Assembly: GCA_030407005.1 (NCBI GenBank)
Contig: JAUDYN010000008.1
Coordinates: 2,914,001-2,978,000 of the forward strand
Reading direction: 5' to 3'
DNA length: 64,000 nt
Source: Desarmillaria ectypa
Taxonomy: Eukaryota > Basidiomycota > Agaricomycetes > Agaricales > Physalacriaceae
Shown: positions 11,145-21,545 of the stretch, piece after piece
Position numbering within the stretch: position 1 is the first letter of the stretch
How the letters are laid out: the number at the start of each line of letters is the position of its first letter
Notes under the pieces: generated by a model
The model's input: the letters and a program-made list of their open reading frames with translations, nothing else
What the model was told of the DNA's origin: nothing
The model's database searches: none
Translations under genes and position numbers: made by a program

Positions 11145-12800
11145 ATGATCGCACCACTAGAAAATCACACCATCGAACCGAACATGAGTCTCAGAGATTC
11201 ATTCTCACGCACCGCACCGAGGTGTCCTTGTTGCGGATTTACATTCATGGAGAAACCTATGCCACAAAGTCTTACTCCATCTCGAACCATAGAACTGCTC
11301 TCTTCCAACGATGCGCTTATCGATCCTGAACGTGCAGCTCTCAAGGCCGTCGTCATTAAGGGCGCCGAATACCTCTCCGTCTTACAAGAGCGCATTTCCG
11401 CAACGAGGGAAACGCTAGCGGCTCTCCTCGAGGAGCAGACCCGGCAAATCAAACACGTCGCAGACGCCAAGGCACTATTAAATCCCATTCGCAGGCTACC
11501 AGAAGATGTACTCATAAAGGTTTTCACTGCGTGTATCCCCAACTGCATCGACGAAATGATCTACGCATCTCCAGGCGAGTTTGACTCACTTGATACCAAG
11601 AATGCGCCGTGGGTTTTATCTCAGGTCTGTGTGAGCTGGAGACGTACCGCATTGGCGACAGCCGGGCTATGGTCATACATTAGCCTGGAGATGGACAAGT
11701 ACGTGAACCACATGGGATGCATCTTCCGCTTTAGTATTCTCCTGGCCAGAACGAGGACACATCCCCTCATGGTCTGCATCGATTCTAATGCCGATATCGG
11801 ACTCCACCCCCTTCTTGCAATGGTTCTGCCTACATCGTCGCGATGGACCAATCTCAGTGTTACGGCTCCATTACCCTCCTTCCTCCCATTCAATAACATA
11901 TCGCATGCTTTACCTCTACTCCAGTTTCTAGATATTCGTGTGACTGGCACGGATAATTCCGAAGAAGGATTTGAATCCGCCCGTATCGTCCAAGGATTCC
12001 AACACGCACCCAACCTCCGCTGGCTGAATCTTGATCAGACTTCGCAAGAGCTCCCTCCATTCTCGCGGTGGTTAGTCTTACCGGTGGACTCGGAAAAAGT
12101 TTCCCGATTGAATGCTTTCACGACGCCTTCCGATGCAGCTTCTCTCCTCGACTGGGACGGGGCAAAGAACGCGACGGAATTTTGCCTCGCGATGCTCAAG
12201 TATCCCGCTCTACTACAGCAGCAAGTTGAAGTTCCAATGATCAGGCACGCTCTGCTGCAGAACCTTAGTGTCACTGAACCGGCATCGGAATCCATCCCTG
12301 GCTCTATTGCGGAGCTTGTATCCCATCTCCACCTACCGGCACTCCAAAAGTTGACACTCATTTACAAAGAATCGACTATTATCTTGCCGACCATGGACCA
12401 GGATACCGCGCCTGTCTTGACGGATCTCGAGATCTTGTCTACTCCACTTACGGTAGACGAAAATTCAATAATCGAGATGCTGAGGTGGACCCCAAGACTA
12501 AGGCACCTCGAGCTCGCAGTGAAGTTTACGACACCTGACGTTTTAATAGCTCTTGGGGACGTCAACGATGAGGCCTTTAAGCTGATTCCCTGTCTAGAAA
12601 CCATCTCTTTCATGGGCTCCCAGTTTCAGTTTGATGACCATGGCCGTGTGATTACTGAGATGGTTGAGGCTCGGTTTAGAACAGAAGATGAAGCTGGGGT
12701 ATTCTTGGAGGAGATCTATCTGAATGAGGAGGTCGGAGATGAGGAGAGATGGGAAAAACTGTGCCATGGAGGCCTGAATGTATTTGTTATAGCATCATGA
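11145..12800 (+). CDS. F-box-like domain protein
   Basis: An uninterrupted 551-codon frame without introns. Residues 27-30 form a CPCC cluster typical of the N-terminus of large basidiomycete F-box families. Residues about 62-110 form a coiled coil (LQERISATRETLAALLEEQ). The F-box-like motif begins at residue 113 with NPIRRLPEDVLIKVFTACIP and continues to the conserved APWVLSQVCVSWRRTALATAGLW. The remaining 350 residues are degenerate leucine-rich repeats (HLHLPALQKLTLIY and WTPRLRHLELAV). Such proteins recruit substrates to SCF ubiquitin ligases through Skp1; the substrate is unknown. The ATG at 11145 was chosen; Met14 is an alternative. A solo LTR begins only 114 bp after the stop codon. 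Confidence 0.85.
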   Translation: MIAPLENHTIEPNMSLRDSFSRTAPRCPCCGFTFMEKPMPQSLTPSRTIELLSSNDALIDPERAALKAVVIKGAEYLSVLQERISATRETLAALLEEQTRQIKHVADAKALLNPIRRLPEDVLIKVFTACIPNCIDEMIYASPGEFDSLDTKNAPWVLSQVCVSWRRTALATAGLWSYISLEMDKYVNHMGCIFRFSILLARTRTHPLMVCIDSNADIGLHPLLAMVLPTSSRWTNLSVTAPLPSFLPFNNISHALPLLQFLDIRVTGTDNSEEGFESARIVQGFQHAPNLRWLNLDQTSQELPPFSRWLVLPVDSEKVSRLNAFTTPSDAASLLDWDGAKNATEFCLAMLKYPALLQQQVEVPMIRHALLQNLSVTEPASESIPGSIAELVSHLHLPALQKLTLIYKESTIILPTMDQDTAPVLTDLEILSTPLTVDENSIIEMLRWTPRLRHLELAVKFTTPDVLIALGDVNDEAFKLIPCLETISFMGSQFQFDDHGRVITEMVEARFRTEDEAGVFLEEIYLNEEVGDEERWEKLCHGGLNVFVIAS

Positions 12801-12913
12801 CAGGTATACGGACCAATATTTATTGTCGCACAGCCTACCAGGCACGCACACCAGTTCGCTCTCCATGACAAAATTCTATGACCATTCCTTCATTCTTTAA
12901 AACTATCAAGCGT

Positions 12914-14273
12914 TGATGTGCTTGGTAACGGCGAGTGACAAAAGAATTAGGGAATGGCAATGAACACCAATCACACTAAACCTCTTACTACTCTACACTT
13001 AATCACCAATATTGAATTCGGGCGGTTTCGAGTATGATGGAAGCACTCTGCAGACTTCAATAATCAAGTACAATTGTCTTAAAGATGTTTTATTCGTTAC
13101 TAGTGAGTTTATACAAAGTACTACTCATACTAGTGGGGTGGGTAAGACACAATTGGATAAGAGTGACTTGGTTTGAGCTACTGCACTCATTCTGACTGAA
13201 ACTGCTTCAGACTGGTGGCACTCTCGGCCCTATACTGCTTCCTACAAGTGATAAACACTTGACTAGTCACACTCTTGGCTGACTAGTGGCACTCTTGGCC
13301 TAAGAATAAACTATAACTCCGAGAACTTTGCTTGAACTAACTTCAAAACACTCCGGACCTTTGCAGGACACAACAGTGACTCTAATGGACTTCAATTCAA
13401 TGCAATTCTATGGGTGACTTAGCGACTATTAATCACTTCGTCGAGGTTAAGCACAAAAGCCTTTAATTGGGGACACCAGTTACTTCTAGTGAGGGCTCAA
13501 CTGCAGGGATGGCTTGCCTGCTTTGCACGAGCGCCCATCCCACTACTTATATACTACTGAGGCAAAACTATAAATATCATCTGGGTATAGGGTATATTGG
13601 TAAGGATTTCTTGGCTAGTCACGAATAGTGGTGAATAATCACACAATAGTCGGTCTAGTCTGTTTTCTTTTCAAATATTCAGTCTAGAGACTCCACAGTT
13701 GGTCTTTCCGCACCCTTGGCACAACTACAGGCCCTAGTAACACGGTTATATGGATATCTGGATATTGGTGCCTGTAACAGCTATCCGATCATGATCGAGG
13801 GTGCAGTCCGGCTCCACTAGCATCGATCATAAGAGATCTATATTGAAATAGTCAGATCTGGGCTCAAGGTTAATCCATTCCTAATTTATTTCTAAGTCCT
13901 GTTTCAAGATTGCCATGTGACTAGTTATCCTGACTTAGGCATTTATGCCCAGTCTGGGCTGCTAGTGACAGAACTTGATGAGATCTGTGTACTCTGCTCC
14001 TGGTTTTGGTGTGCTAGTAGCATCCTTCATTTGCTAGTGGCTGTATTTCACTTAGTCCTGCTAGCATTTGAGTTACTAGTCTGGCCGGCTGGTAGATTTA
14101 ACCCTCTAATGGTGTTGCATCTAAGTCCTGGCTCTACCAGTTGCTTACTGCTTTTAACTATCAGCTCGAAGCCTCAGCTATAGTCCTCTATGTATCACTA
14201 GTATAGGATAGATGTGCAATAGTATTGTTACAAAATTGCAAAATCTAGGTGTGAATGCATAGACAGCATATCA
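12914..14273. repeat. 1.36-kb solo LTR, family B copy 1
   Basis: This 1360-bp block is repeated in the same orientation at 60819-62175. It begins TGATGTGC and ends GCATATCA, so it has TG...CA ends and an imperfect 8-bp terminal inverted repeat. The flanks are gcgt on the left and gcat on the right, a 4-bp target duplication with one CG-to-CA change. No coding frame is conserved between copies. I read it as a solo LTR of a large-LTR retrotransposon. This copy keeps many CG dinucleotides that are TG or CA in the other copy, so it is younger or less modified. Confidence 0.75.
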
Positions 14274-15213
14274 GCATTCAACACGATTGGTATATAGGAC
14301 ACGATAATTTAGTCCAGAGGAAATGGTTTACCACCAATGGGATGCCACCTTTACAGTTGCTGATCATAGTCTCTAGAGCTGAACCAAATCGAGAAAAGAG
14401 GACTGCACCAGCTCAAAGCTCTTCAGCTAGAAAATAAGTGACACCATTCTTGGTACGGATTCATCATCCTGCTCAAAAAATGTGAAGTAAGACCAGAGCA
14501 TTCAGGACTGGCTTGCAAAACAATGGTCACTGAAGGAAGGAAATGGCATTGTATAATACTGAGGTATATGATCATGTGCCTCTATCAAACCAAGGAACTT
14601 TATTTTTTTATGCTACAAACGACCCATCGCAGGTGGTAGATGGGCTTTGGGGTCAGAAAAAGATGATATGTCCAACTAAGGTAATGCCAAATCAAGGTCA
14701 ACTTGGGGTATAATCTAGAATGATACCACAAAAAAGGTTATTGAGCTGTCTGTTGCGATGCGCATTGGCCCAGATGGGATGGCAGACGGCCAGCAGATGC
14801 AAAGTCTACAGCCACAGAGGCCAGCCTGAGATATCACAAGCCGCATCTGTCATCACACATGTGATTTGTGACACCTACGTCACTTTATCATCGACCATCC
14901 CCCTGCCCACTGCTAGAGTTTGGCTAGAGTCGTTGACCAGTGACAGTAATTCATTTTCAGAAACACCAAAAATGGACTTGACCAATTGTTATTGATATTT
15001 TCTGGCCCAAATTTGAGCTGGCACCAAGCTTTGAGCCACATTTGTGATGGGCAGTTTGTGTGTATCATTATTGGCATTGTATATCATATAATCATAACTA
15101 GCATTCTCAGATATTAATTTGTTTCAAAGAGGCTAAAAATCAAGCTGATTATTCTACAGCTCCAATTTTGAACCTAAACACTCTGAATAATCTCAGTAAC
15201 AGCAATTAATTCT

Positions 15214-16944
15214 ATGACAGACATGCTATCTCATATTCTCACATGCAGTGTTAAAGTGATGTTAATTTTTTTTTGCAAGATGGACAAAACTTTCCATGCA
15301 AATACTCCTCTGGTGCATCCAAATCATTTGACATCAACCTGCCCCACATGCAACTCTATATTTCTGCAACCCAATGCAGTTCAGAAACCTTCCTCAGCCA
15401 CTACTGAAGCTTCTACATTCCAACACTTTGCCATTAGACATGGAGTAGGGAGAACCTATCATGACTGCCTCCACATTGACCTCTCAAATTTCAGATCTGG
15501 GCTAGAGCATCACTCAGGTGCAAGAAATCCTGAATGCCCTTGTTCTCAAGCAGAATGAGATGACACAGAGCCCAAATAACATTAAATTCATTCTGTATCC
15601 TATTTGATCAATTTCTGATAACATTATTTGTGAGATATTTTTGCTGTACATAAAGGGCTAGGATGAATTTGTTACAGTGATCACTGCCCATCACAGCAGA
15701 GGCCAGTGTATTTTAGCTGGTAAAAAAGGACACTTTAAAAGTTTTTATTTTAGCAATGCCTTTCTGGATCCTGAAAAGGCCATCAGTCAAGCAGTAAGAA
15801 AGACTTATCTCCCTATGGAACAATTGAATTAAGGTACCTCTTCATTTTACAGCACTCAAATAGAGGGCATAAAAACTGAAGCTGAAATTGAAACCTTTTT
15901 AAGGAGCCTTTTAAACTATCCAAAGCACACCAGCTTCTGCAGTGCATGATTCTCTTGACTTTCAACATCCCCTTGAATGTTATCTCACATCAGCCCCCAA
16001 TGAAGGCCTGTAGCCCTGTCAACTCTGCAACTATGGTCATCCATATCTCTTAACTTCTGCACCCATCAGTCATATTGAGACTTGTCCTAGTTGTTCAAGT
16101 TCAGGATCCATCTATAAAGAGCAGGCTATATCTGATTCTTTCTCAGAATAGCTAGCCATAAAGACATCATGAAACATCCTATCATGTCTATGCTTCTGAC
16201 AAATATGAGTCAATGGGGATGTTTACAAGTCAGGATGTCCTTTGCTTCATTCACTCCTCTTTATCTCTGGTTCTTTGCAAGTTCAAAAGTGTTAAAAACC
16301 TTTGTCTTCATTGTGATGGTTGCAGAGTAGGTTATGGGCTATTATGGGAAGATGCCATTCTTCTGGGAGTCAGGATGCTCAAGCTTGGTGAAGGCAATGA
16401 CTATGTAAAGACAACTATTGCCCACTTCTCTTCAGAAGTAAATGTCTGTCTCTTTCTATATTGATTCTTGTTTACAGCCACTATGGCAAGTTCAGTTTCC
16501 CCCTCATCAATGTGGTATCTTGGCCTAGGCTACAAACCCTGGAAATTAAATACCATCTTGTATCTCATGCAGAGAATCCCAAATGCTTATCAGCCTTCCT
16601 TTCTGTGATACCAAAAATCCACTTGCTCACTATCTGCACCAATAGTGCCAATAAAGTAGTCATTTTGAAACTGGTTCATCAGAAAAAGGAGGACATGATG
16701 CCTTATCTTTAAGTCCTTGATCTGTATGGGTCAGAATTTGTGGTTTGATGTGTGTTGATGATAGATATGGCTGTGTCTCAGTGCATAGAACTGATTGTGG
16801 ATGATGGAGCAGGGAACATGTATGTCTTGTTAGAGAAGCTATGCCTTCATGAGCCACTCATGCTCAAAGGTCCCCAAGTTGCTTCTCAATGGAAAGAAAT
16901 AAGCAAGCAAGGGCTACATGTTCACTATGGTAACAATGCAGACT
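15214..16944 (+). pseudogene. Decayed F-box/LRR-like gene copy
   Basis: Fragments in several plus-strand frames give an F-box protein in order. First comes a CPTCNSIF cysteine pair (near 15340), as in the N-terminus of the intact F-box gene of this window. Next is a degenerate F-box, YPI*SISDNIICEIFLLYI (near 15590), whose stop replaces the usual Arg. Then follows the leucine-rich part, 16461-16712, matching the gene at 0.5-1.5 kb. The matching tail continues past a stop to about 16944. Stops and frame changes make it non-coding. It lies in sequence almost free of CG, and the TGA at the Arg position is what CGA becomes after deamination. Confidence 0.6.
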
Positions 16945-17290
16945 AGTGGATTAGCTTAATGGATACATTTCAACAAATGCTCAGCAGTATGGTTTTCACA
17001 ATGTTTTCTTTCAGACAATACAGAATCTACAGCACTAGCCAGCAGCTTTACATTAGTATTGAATAGAAAGAAGTCAAATAATCAACACACACAACAACAC
17101 CTACCCTTTGACATTTGAGAGGTAACCAGTGTTTTAATCAACTGGTACTAAATACCTGGACTGTCATTAAAAATTTATAATGAATAAACACTGCAACAGA
17201 AGAAAGGGTATAGAGAATATGAAAATTAGAATATAGAAGTAAGCAGCAATAAATGGACAATAGGCTAGAACACTGATGATCTGAAGGGTA

Positions 17291-17950
17291 TCAGTGGTAT
17301 AAGTACAAATAAAGTGACTTGAATAGTACAGACTTTTCCCACAGTAGGACTTGTCTTAAGAGACATATTCCACTGCTGCTTCCACCTATCACCTCATAAC
17401 CCTGTATGTATATCTCCTTGAACATAGGATATTCCAACAACACCAGCTCCAAGGCCTCCAGCTTCTTCATGTGGAGTGTCATACTAGCATTCAACATCAA
17501 CACCATTCTAGTTGTCATTTAATCATGTATATCTGAGAGCAATATACAGTATAGCCTCAGGGTCCTTCCACTGATTTCTCCACATCTTGTACACTGGCAG
17601 TGGGATAACCACTGCCATTATCCCCTAGGGAGTTATATCAAGTTTTGGGCATTCCTGCCTTGAACTTAGCAGTGTCCTTTACATGCTTGCACATGAAATG
17701 TTCATCTAAATAAGAGGTTCCATTGGCTCTGAACATTGATAAGCAAACAGGAACAAATTCTGGAAGCAATGCAATGTATGACACAAACTTGTCCCCACCA
17801 ATCAAGAAGACAGCCATCTCCATCAGGTGAAGGACCTGTTCTACTGGGACATCATGCTTAACAGCCTGATCAACACAGGGAGGAATTTATGCAGTGTGGA
17901 TGGCATAAAGGAGTTCCTGATTAAAATAATCAGCCACTGAGCACATAGTG
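17291..17950 (-). pseudogene. Unidentified minus-strand gene relic
   Basis: Two minus-strand open stretches (17823-17638 and 17518-17291), with readable sequence extending up to about 17950, give protein-like sequence including DQAVKHDVPVEQVLHLMEMAV and MFRANGTSYLDEHFM. They are separated by stops. No family is recognised; CG depletion suggests decay of a former gene. Confidence 0.3.
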
Positions 17951-18675
17951 AGGAGTATTATTTATTTTGTTCTAGTGGCAAGAGAAGTTTGGAAGCTAGA
18001 AGAATATAACAACATCAAGAGAATTAAAAGCAGATCTTATAATTTTATTGAATGAGTGAATCTATACTGTAGAGACTTGCTATCTGATCTTGACAGTGGA
18101 AACAGTTTATGACTGCAATTAACATCAAATGCTACATTTTATGTGCCTTGCACCTAGACTAGGCAATACACTGTAAGAGAGGGGATACATATTAGTTCAG
18201 AGGTGAAAGTGAAGACTTTCTCATGGGTTCATAATGTATGAACACAAAATATGACTTTGCTCTGATGAATGATCAAGTTTAGTGTTGCAGACAAAGAGAT
18301 CACACACAATCTTGCCAGAATATGATATTGCAAGTCTGATCTCTGCATGCAAGATCAGCAAAGCCAGTCTATTGATAATAAGCTCTATTCAGTAATGCAT
18401 GACAACAAGCCAGGAAAACCTGAGATACCTTGTGAGAAGTCACTGTCAAGAGACTCATCACTCCAAGGAGAGAATGCTTAATGCTATTAGAGCAGAAATT
18501 TGACTATTGATGCAAGCCATCTGGCACCAAGCAGTATTTGTTGAAAAGTGAAAGTACCTTCAAGCCCACCTGGAAAAAGGTAGATGTTAGGGACAATGGG
18601 AATGCACAGCTTGCAGTGATTCATTTCCAGTATAACAAAATGAATATCAGAATCTACAAGAATGCACAGATCTGA

Positions 18676-18764
18676 TCAGATATGGTGTAACAGCTAATAT
18701 TGCCGTCTCTCATACGGTTGAAAGACGTGTCGCGGCAGCTCGGGGTTTGATTCCCCATATCCAA
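18676..18764 (+). tRNA. tRNA-Glu(CTC), decayed, probable intron
   Basis: The cloverleaf can be drawn as acceptor TCAGATA/TATCCAA, D-arm GTGT...AACAGCTA, anticodon stem GCCGT with loop CTCTCA (anticodon CTC at 18709-18711), and T-arm CGGGG-TTTGATT-CCCCA. The 3' half of the anticodon stem is best taken as GCGGC at 18732-18736, leaving an intron of about 18 nt after position 37. The 5' start strongly resembles fungal tRNA-Glu (GATATnGTGTAACnGCTA). At least five positions are exactly what CG-to-TG or CG-to-CA would produce: acceptor position 3, the matching 3' strand, the D-loop, the T-loop TTCGA to TTTGA, and the T-stem. The acceptor stem has two mismatches as a result, so the gene is probably not functional. 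Confidence 0.6.
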
Positions 18765-20068
18765 AGCTTAAATTTGTTTTCTCCTGAAGTTCCTTGTTGA
18801 AATGTATCAGTCATCACATGACTGACGCGCAGCAATTGCAGCTTTTTTCGAAAATGTTTGTCTCCGCGTATTTATACATTTTTTTGATCTCGTGAAATGC
18901 AATTTGCCTATAAAGATTGTTCGTCCCTGACTGTACCTTGTAAATTGAATATACATAGAATGGTATTGCTAAATTGGCTGTCACATGAAGGGTAAGCTAA
19001 CTCGATGGAAATCCCTCCAGCGATGGGAAGTAAATTACCAGTAACTTACCGGTCCGCGACTCCGGTGTCTCAAAACCCTGGCAGGGTTTTCGTGCGCAAC
19101 CCTAGTGGTTATTGGTGAAAGACCTTTAATATTCATTGTTACTAGTTGGAACTTGGAAGGCTGGCATAAAGGCATCTTTTTTTAGCACATGAGTTTTGGC
19201 ATACTTGATGCCTCGACGTTGAGCAGTGGCTATAGAGTACACGACGGTGCAATAAACTGGTATATGTCACGGCTGTCGATAGCCAATACATATACAATTA
19301 GCGCGCCAAGTTCAAAGGCGCATTTCGGCAAAACAAGCACAAAATGTTGCAATTATTATGTCAACGGTCGAGAAAGAAGAAGGAAAAGAAGTTGGACATA
19401 GCGACAGAGCCAGAAACGGGACGTCGACCAGGAGAAAGACCAGACCAGGGTTTCCAAAGTTGGAAGGGTGCCAAGTACTACGATGTTCTGTGAACCTGAG
19501 AGTTAGCAGGCATTGTCGTGTATGGACATGCATACACGCACCATTATCGGATATAAGAGAACAGAAATGCAGATACTTGGACTGAGGCGGATAAACTCAG
19601 AGGAACACTGCGAACGTGCACGATCAGCTTTGCTCCCAAGCATCCGGAAATGCGCAGCATCACCTTCAATGCAAGATGAAATGCAATGACTTTGTTTTGA
19701 GATGTGTCGCAGGGTAAGACATAGAGACAGATATCGCAGAGATAGGCTGAGCTACAGATGCGTCTATGCTGTAAGAATAGGAGAGTTGAAAGGAACCATG
19801 TTGCTACGAGAAGGTGAGAAGGCAGACAGGTGGGTTGATCAGATAATGAGCTCGCTTCTCCGAAAGAAAAGCATATCGGTATTCCACAGACAAGGAGATG
19901 GATCGCGAACGACTGGAAGGAAGACCTAGATGCGCATATAGTCAGATCAAGCCTCCGCACTAGAACCAACGCGTACCTGAGTAAACGGAAGCGAGAAACC
20001 AGACGAAAATATCTTGACGGCATACAGTTAGCTTTCTGCATCTCTAGCACCCATGCACACCTTTATTT
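18765..20068. other. Intergenic, CG content normal again
   Basis: CG dinucleotides reappear abruptly after the tRNA. A 168-codon minus-strand frame at 19544-20050 lies just 3' of the next gene but has a low-complexity, Cys/Leu-rich composition and no domain. I treat it as chance or 3' untranslated sequence. Confidence 0.4.
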
Positions 20069-20920
20069 TCAAGCATTGTGTAACCCAAAGACTCTGGGGG
20101 CTGGTATCCTGCTCTTTCCCATTGCAGGACGTCTGCGAGGCCGTGTTTGAGCTTGCGGCGGTGGAATGTTCTCCGAGTCGGCGATAGGGCATCTTGGCTT
20201 TGGTTTTGCTGCGGCTTTGGGCTTGGGCTTTGACTTCGCTGTCAGAGTGGTGGATATCGGTACTTTGGTGGGTATCGCTTTTGTGGGTACCGGTTTGATA
20301 GTGGGTATTGATGTGACCGATAGGCGGTCCCGAGGAACGCGGCAGGCTGAACAGTCCCGACGGAGCTGGGAAGAGTCGAGGTGGTCGTACTCGCCAGGAA
20401 GAGCATCCTTCTCGCTGTGTTCAGCATCGTGCTGGTCACCGTCGTTCACCTTGTCATCGACCTCCGTGATGCGCGATCCAGAATCATGCTCTCGTCCTCT
20501 CTCTCTTTCCAGCTCATCATAGTACTCTTTCGAGATCCATTTGACGCGTCGTCCTGGCTGTATGCTGTCAAGCGCCTCCGCCATTCGTACAAGAACGGTC
20601 GCGTTGGGTGGCGCCGCACGCAACTCTTGCAGTCTCCATGTCGTAAGTGAGCGTATTGCCTTGGGAAGAATCTCTGGTGGAATAGAGAGCAGCAGCGAGC
20701 TTATCGCAGCGGCGCGCTGGGGTCTGTCGGGCAACACAATGTCGGAGGAGCACGATGTATCCGAGTCTGGCAGTGCTAAGCCAAGGTCGACTTGAAGTAT
20801 TATGTCGGACGAGTCGAAGGTAAAGGATGTTGAGGTGTCGGTCGCGGTGAGCATTGGAGAAAGAGTGCGCAGATACGAGATGGTGGTATGAGGTAGGGCT
20901 GTTTCCTTTTTAGGGACCAT
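20069..20920 (-). CDS. Hypothetical basic, low-complexity protein
   Basis: A single-exon frame of 283 residues. Residues 1-80 are Ser/Thr/Asp rich. Residues about 80-140 form the only ordered region, with LLLSIPPEILPKAIRSL and RMAEALDSIQPGRRVKWISK. An acidic stretch (DDKVNDGDQHDAEH) follows. The C-terminus is strongly basic, with KP repeats (KSKPKPKAAAKPKPR) and a KEN-box-like SENIPP. This suggests a nuclear or chromatin-binding, mostly disordered protein; no family is recognised. A TATA box on the same strand at 20973-20981, about 55 bp before the ATG, supports expression and this start. Confidence 0.55.
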   Translation of the reverse strand: MVPKKETALPHTTISYLRTLSPMLTATDTSTSFTFDSSDIILQVDLGLALPDSDTSCSSDIVLPDRPQRAAAISSLLLSIPPEILPKAIRSLTTWRLQELRAAPPNATVLVRMAEALDSIQPGRRVKWISKEYYDELERERGREHDSGSRITEVDDKVNDGDQHDAEHSEKDALPGEYDHLDSSQLRRDCSACRVPRDRLSVTSIPTIKPVPTKAIPTKVPISTTLTAKSKPKPKAAAKPKPRCPIADSENIPPPQAQTRPRRRPAMGKSRIPAPRVFGLHNA

Positions 20921-20972
20921 ATCAAGTGCGATCTCTACTACGAAAACCGATCTCTAACAAAAAGACCGACGA

Positions 20973-20981
20973 TTTTATATA
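20973..20981 (-). promoter_or_regulatory. TATA box of the basic-protein gene
   Basis: TATATAAAA on the minus strand, 53-61 bp upstream of the ATG at 20920. Confidence 0.5.
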
Positions 20982-21545
20982 TGATCAACAGCACGGTTTA
21001 CAATCTTGAGAGAGGATAAGGCGCATGCGGAGTGAATAACGAAGATATCGTGTGGTGGATAAGTCTCTCAAGACTTTGGCGTCAGAACCCGCGGGAAGGT
21101 CATTTGTTTTCGAGAAGGAAAAAAAGGCTCGTGGGAATGTGTAGTCGAGGTTGGGTGTGTGGTGCTGGACCAGCAAGTCCAAAATTTCGGGGAGGATAGC
21201 AATTTACACTAGTAGAAAATACGACTCTCAGTGTACGAGGCCAGAGCATCAAACGCACCTCTGGATCCAGCCAGAGAAGTGGAATATTATTCTTCGGCAA
21301 GTGAACCGCCTTTTCAAAATAGGCAAGCGTCATCCAGAATCGGTTTCTTTAGGTGAAAATCTCCCCAACTCAGCGCTAAGCGGTCCGACGACATTGAAAA
21401 GTTCGAGTCGAATGGCACGCTTTGGCTGTTCAAGTTGTTGACGTGAAAGAGAAAATAGATGTGTAAAATAAGACGCTATGAAGTGCATGCACTTTTGCCG
21501 ATAATCTAAAATCCAGTAAAATACAAGTTGAGCCAAGCGATATGA

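Larger units (their letters stand above)
14278..18675. other. CpG-depleted repeat island
   Basis: From about 15.0 kb to the tRNA gene I find essentially no CG dinucleotide, in contrast to flanking genes. From 14.3 to 15.0 kb a few remain. The island contains gene relics rather than recognisable transposon open frames. It is the mark of long-term cytosine methylation and deamination. Confidence 0.65.
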
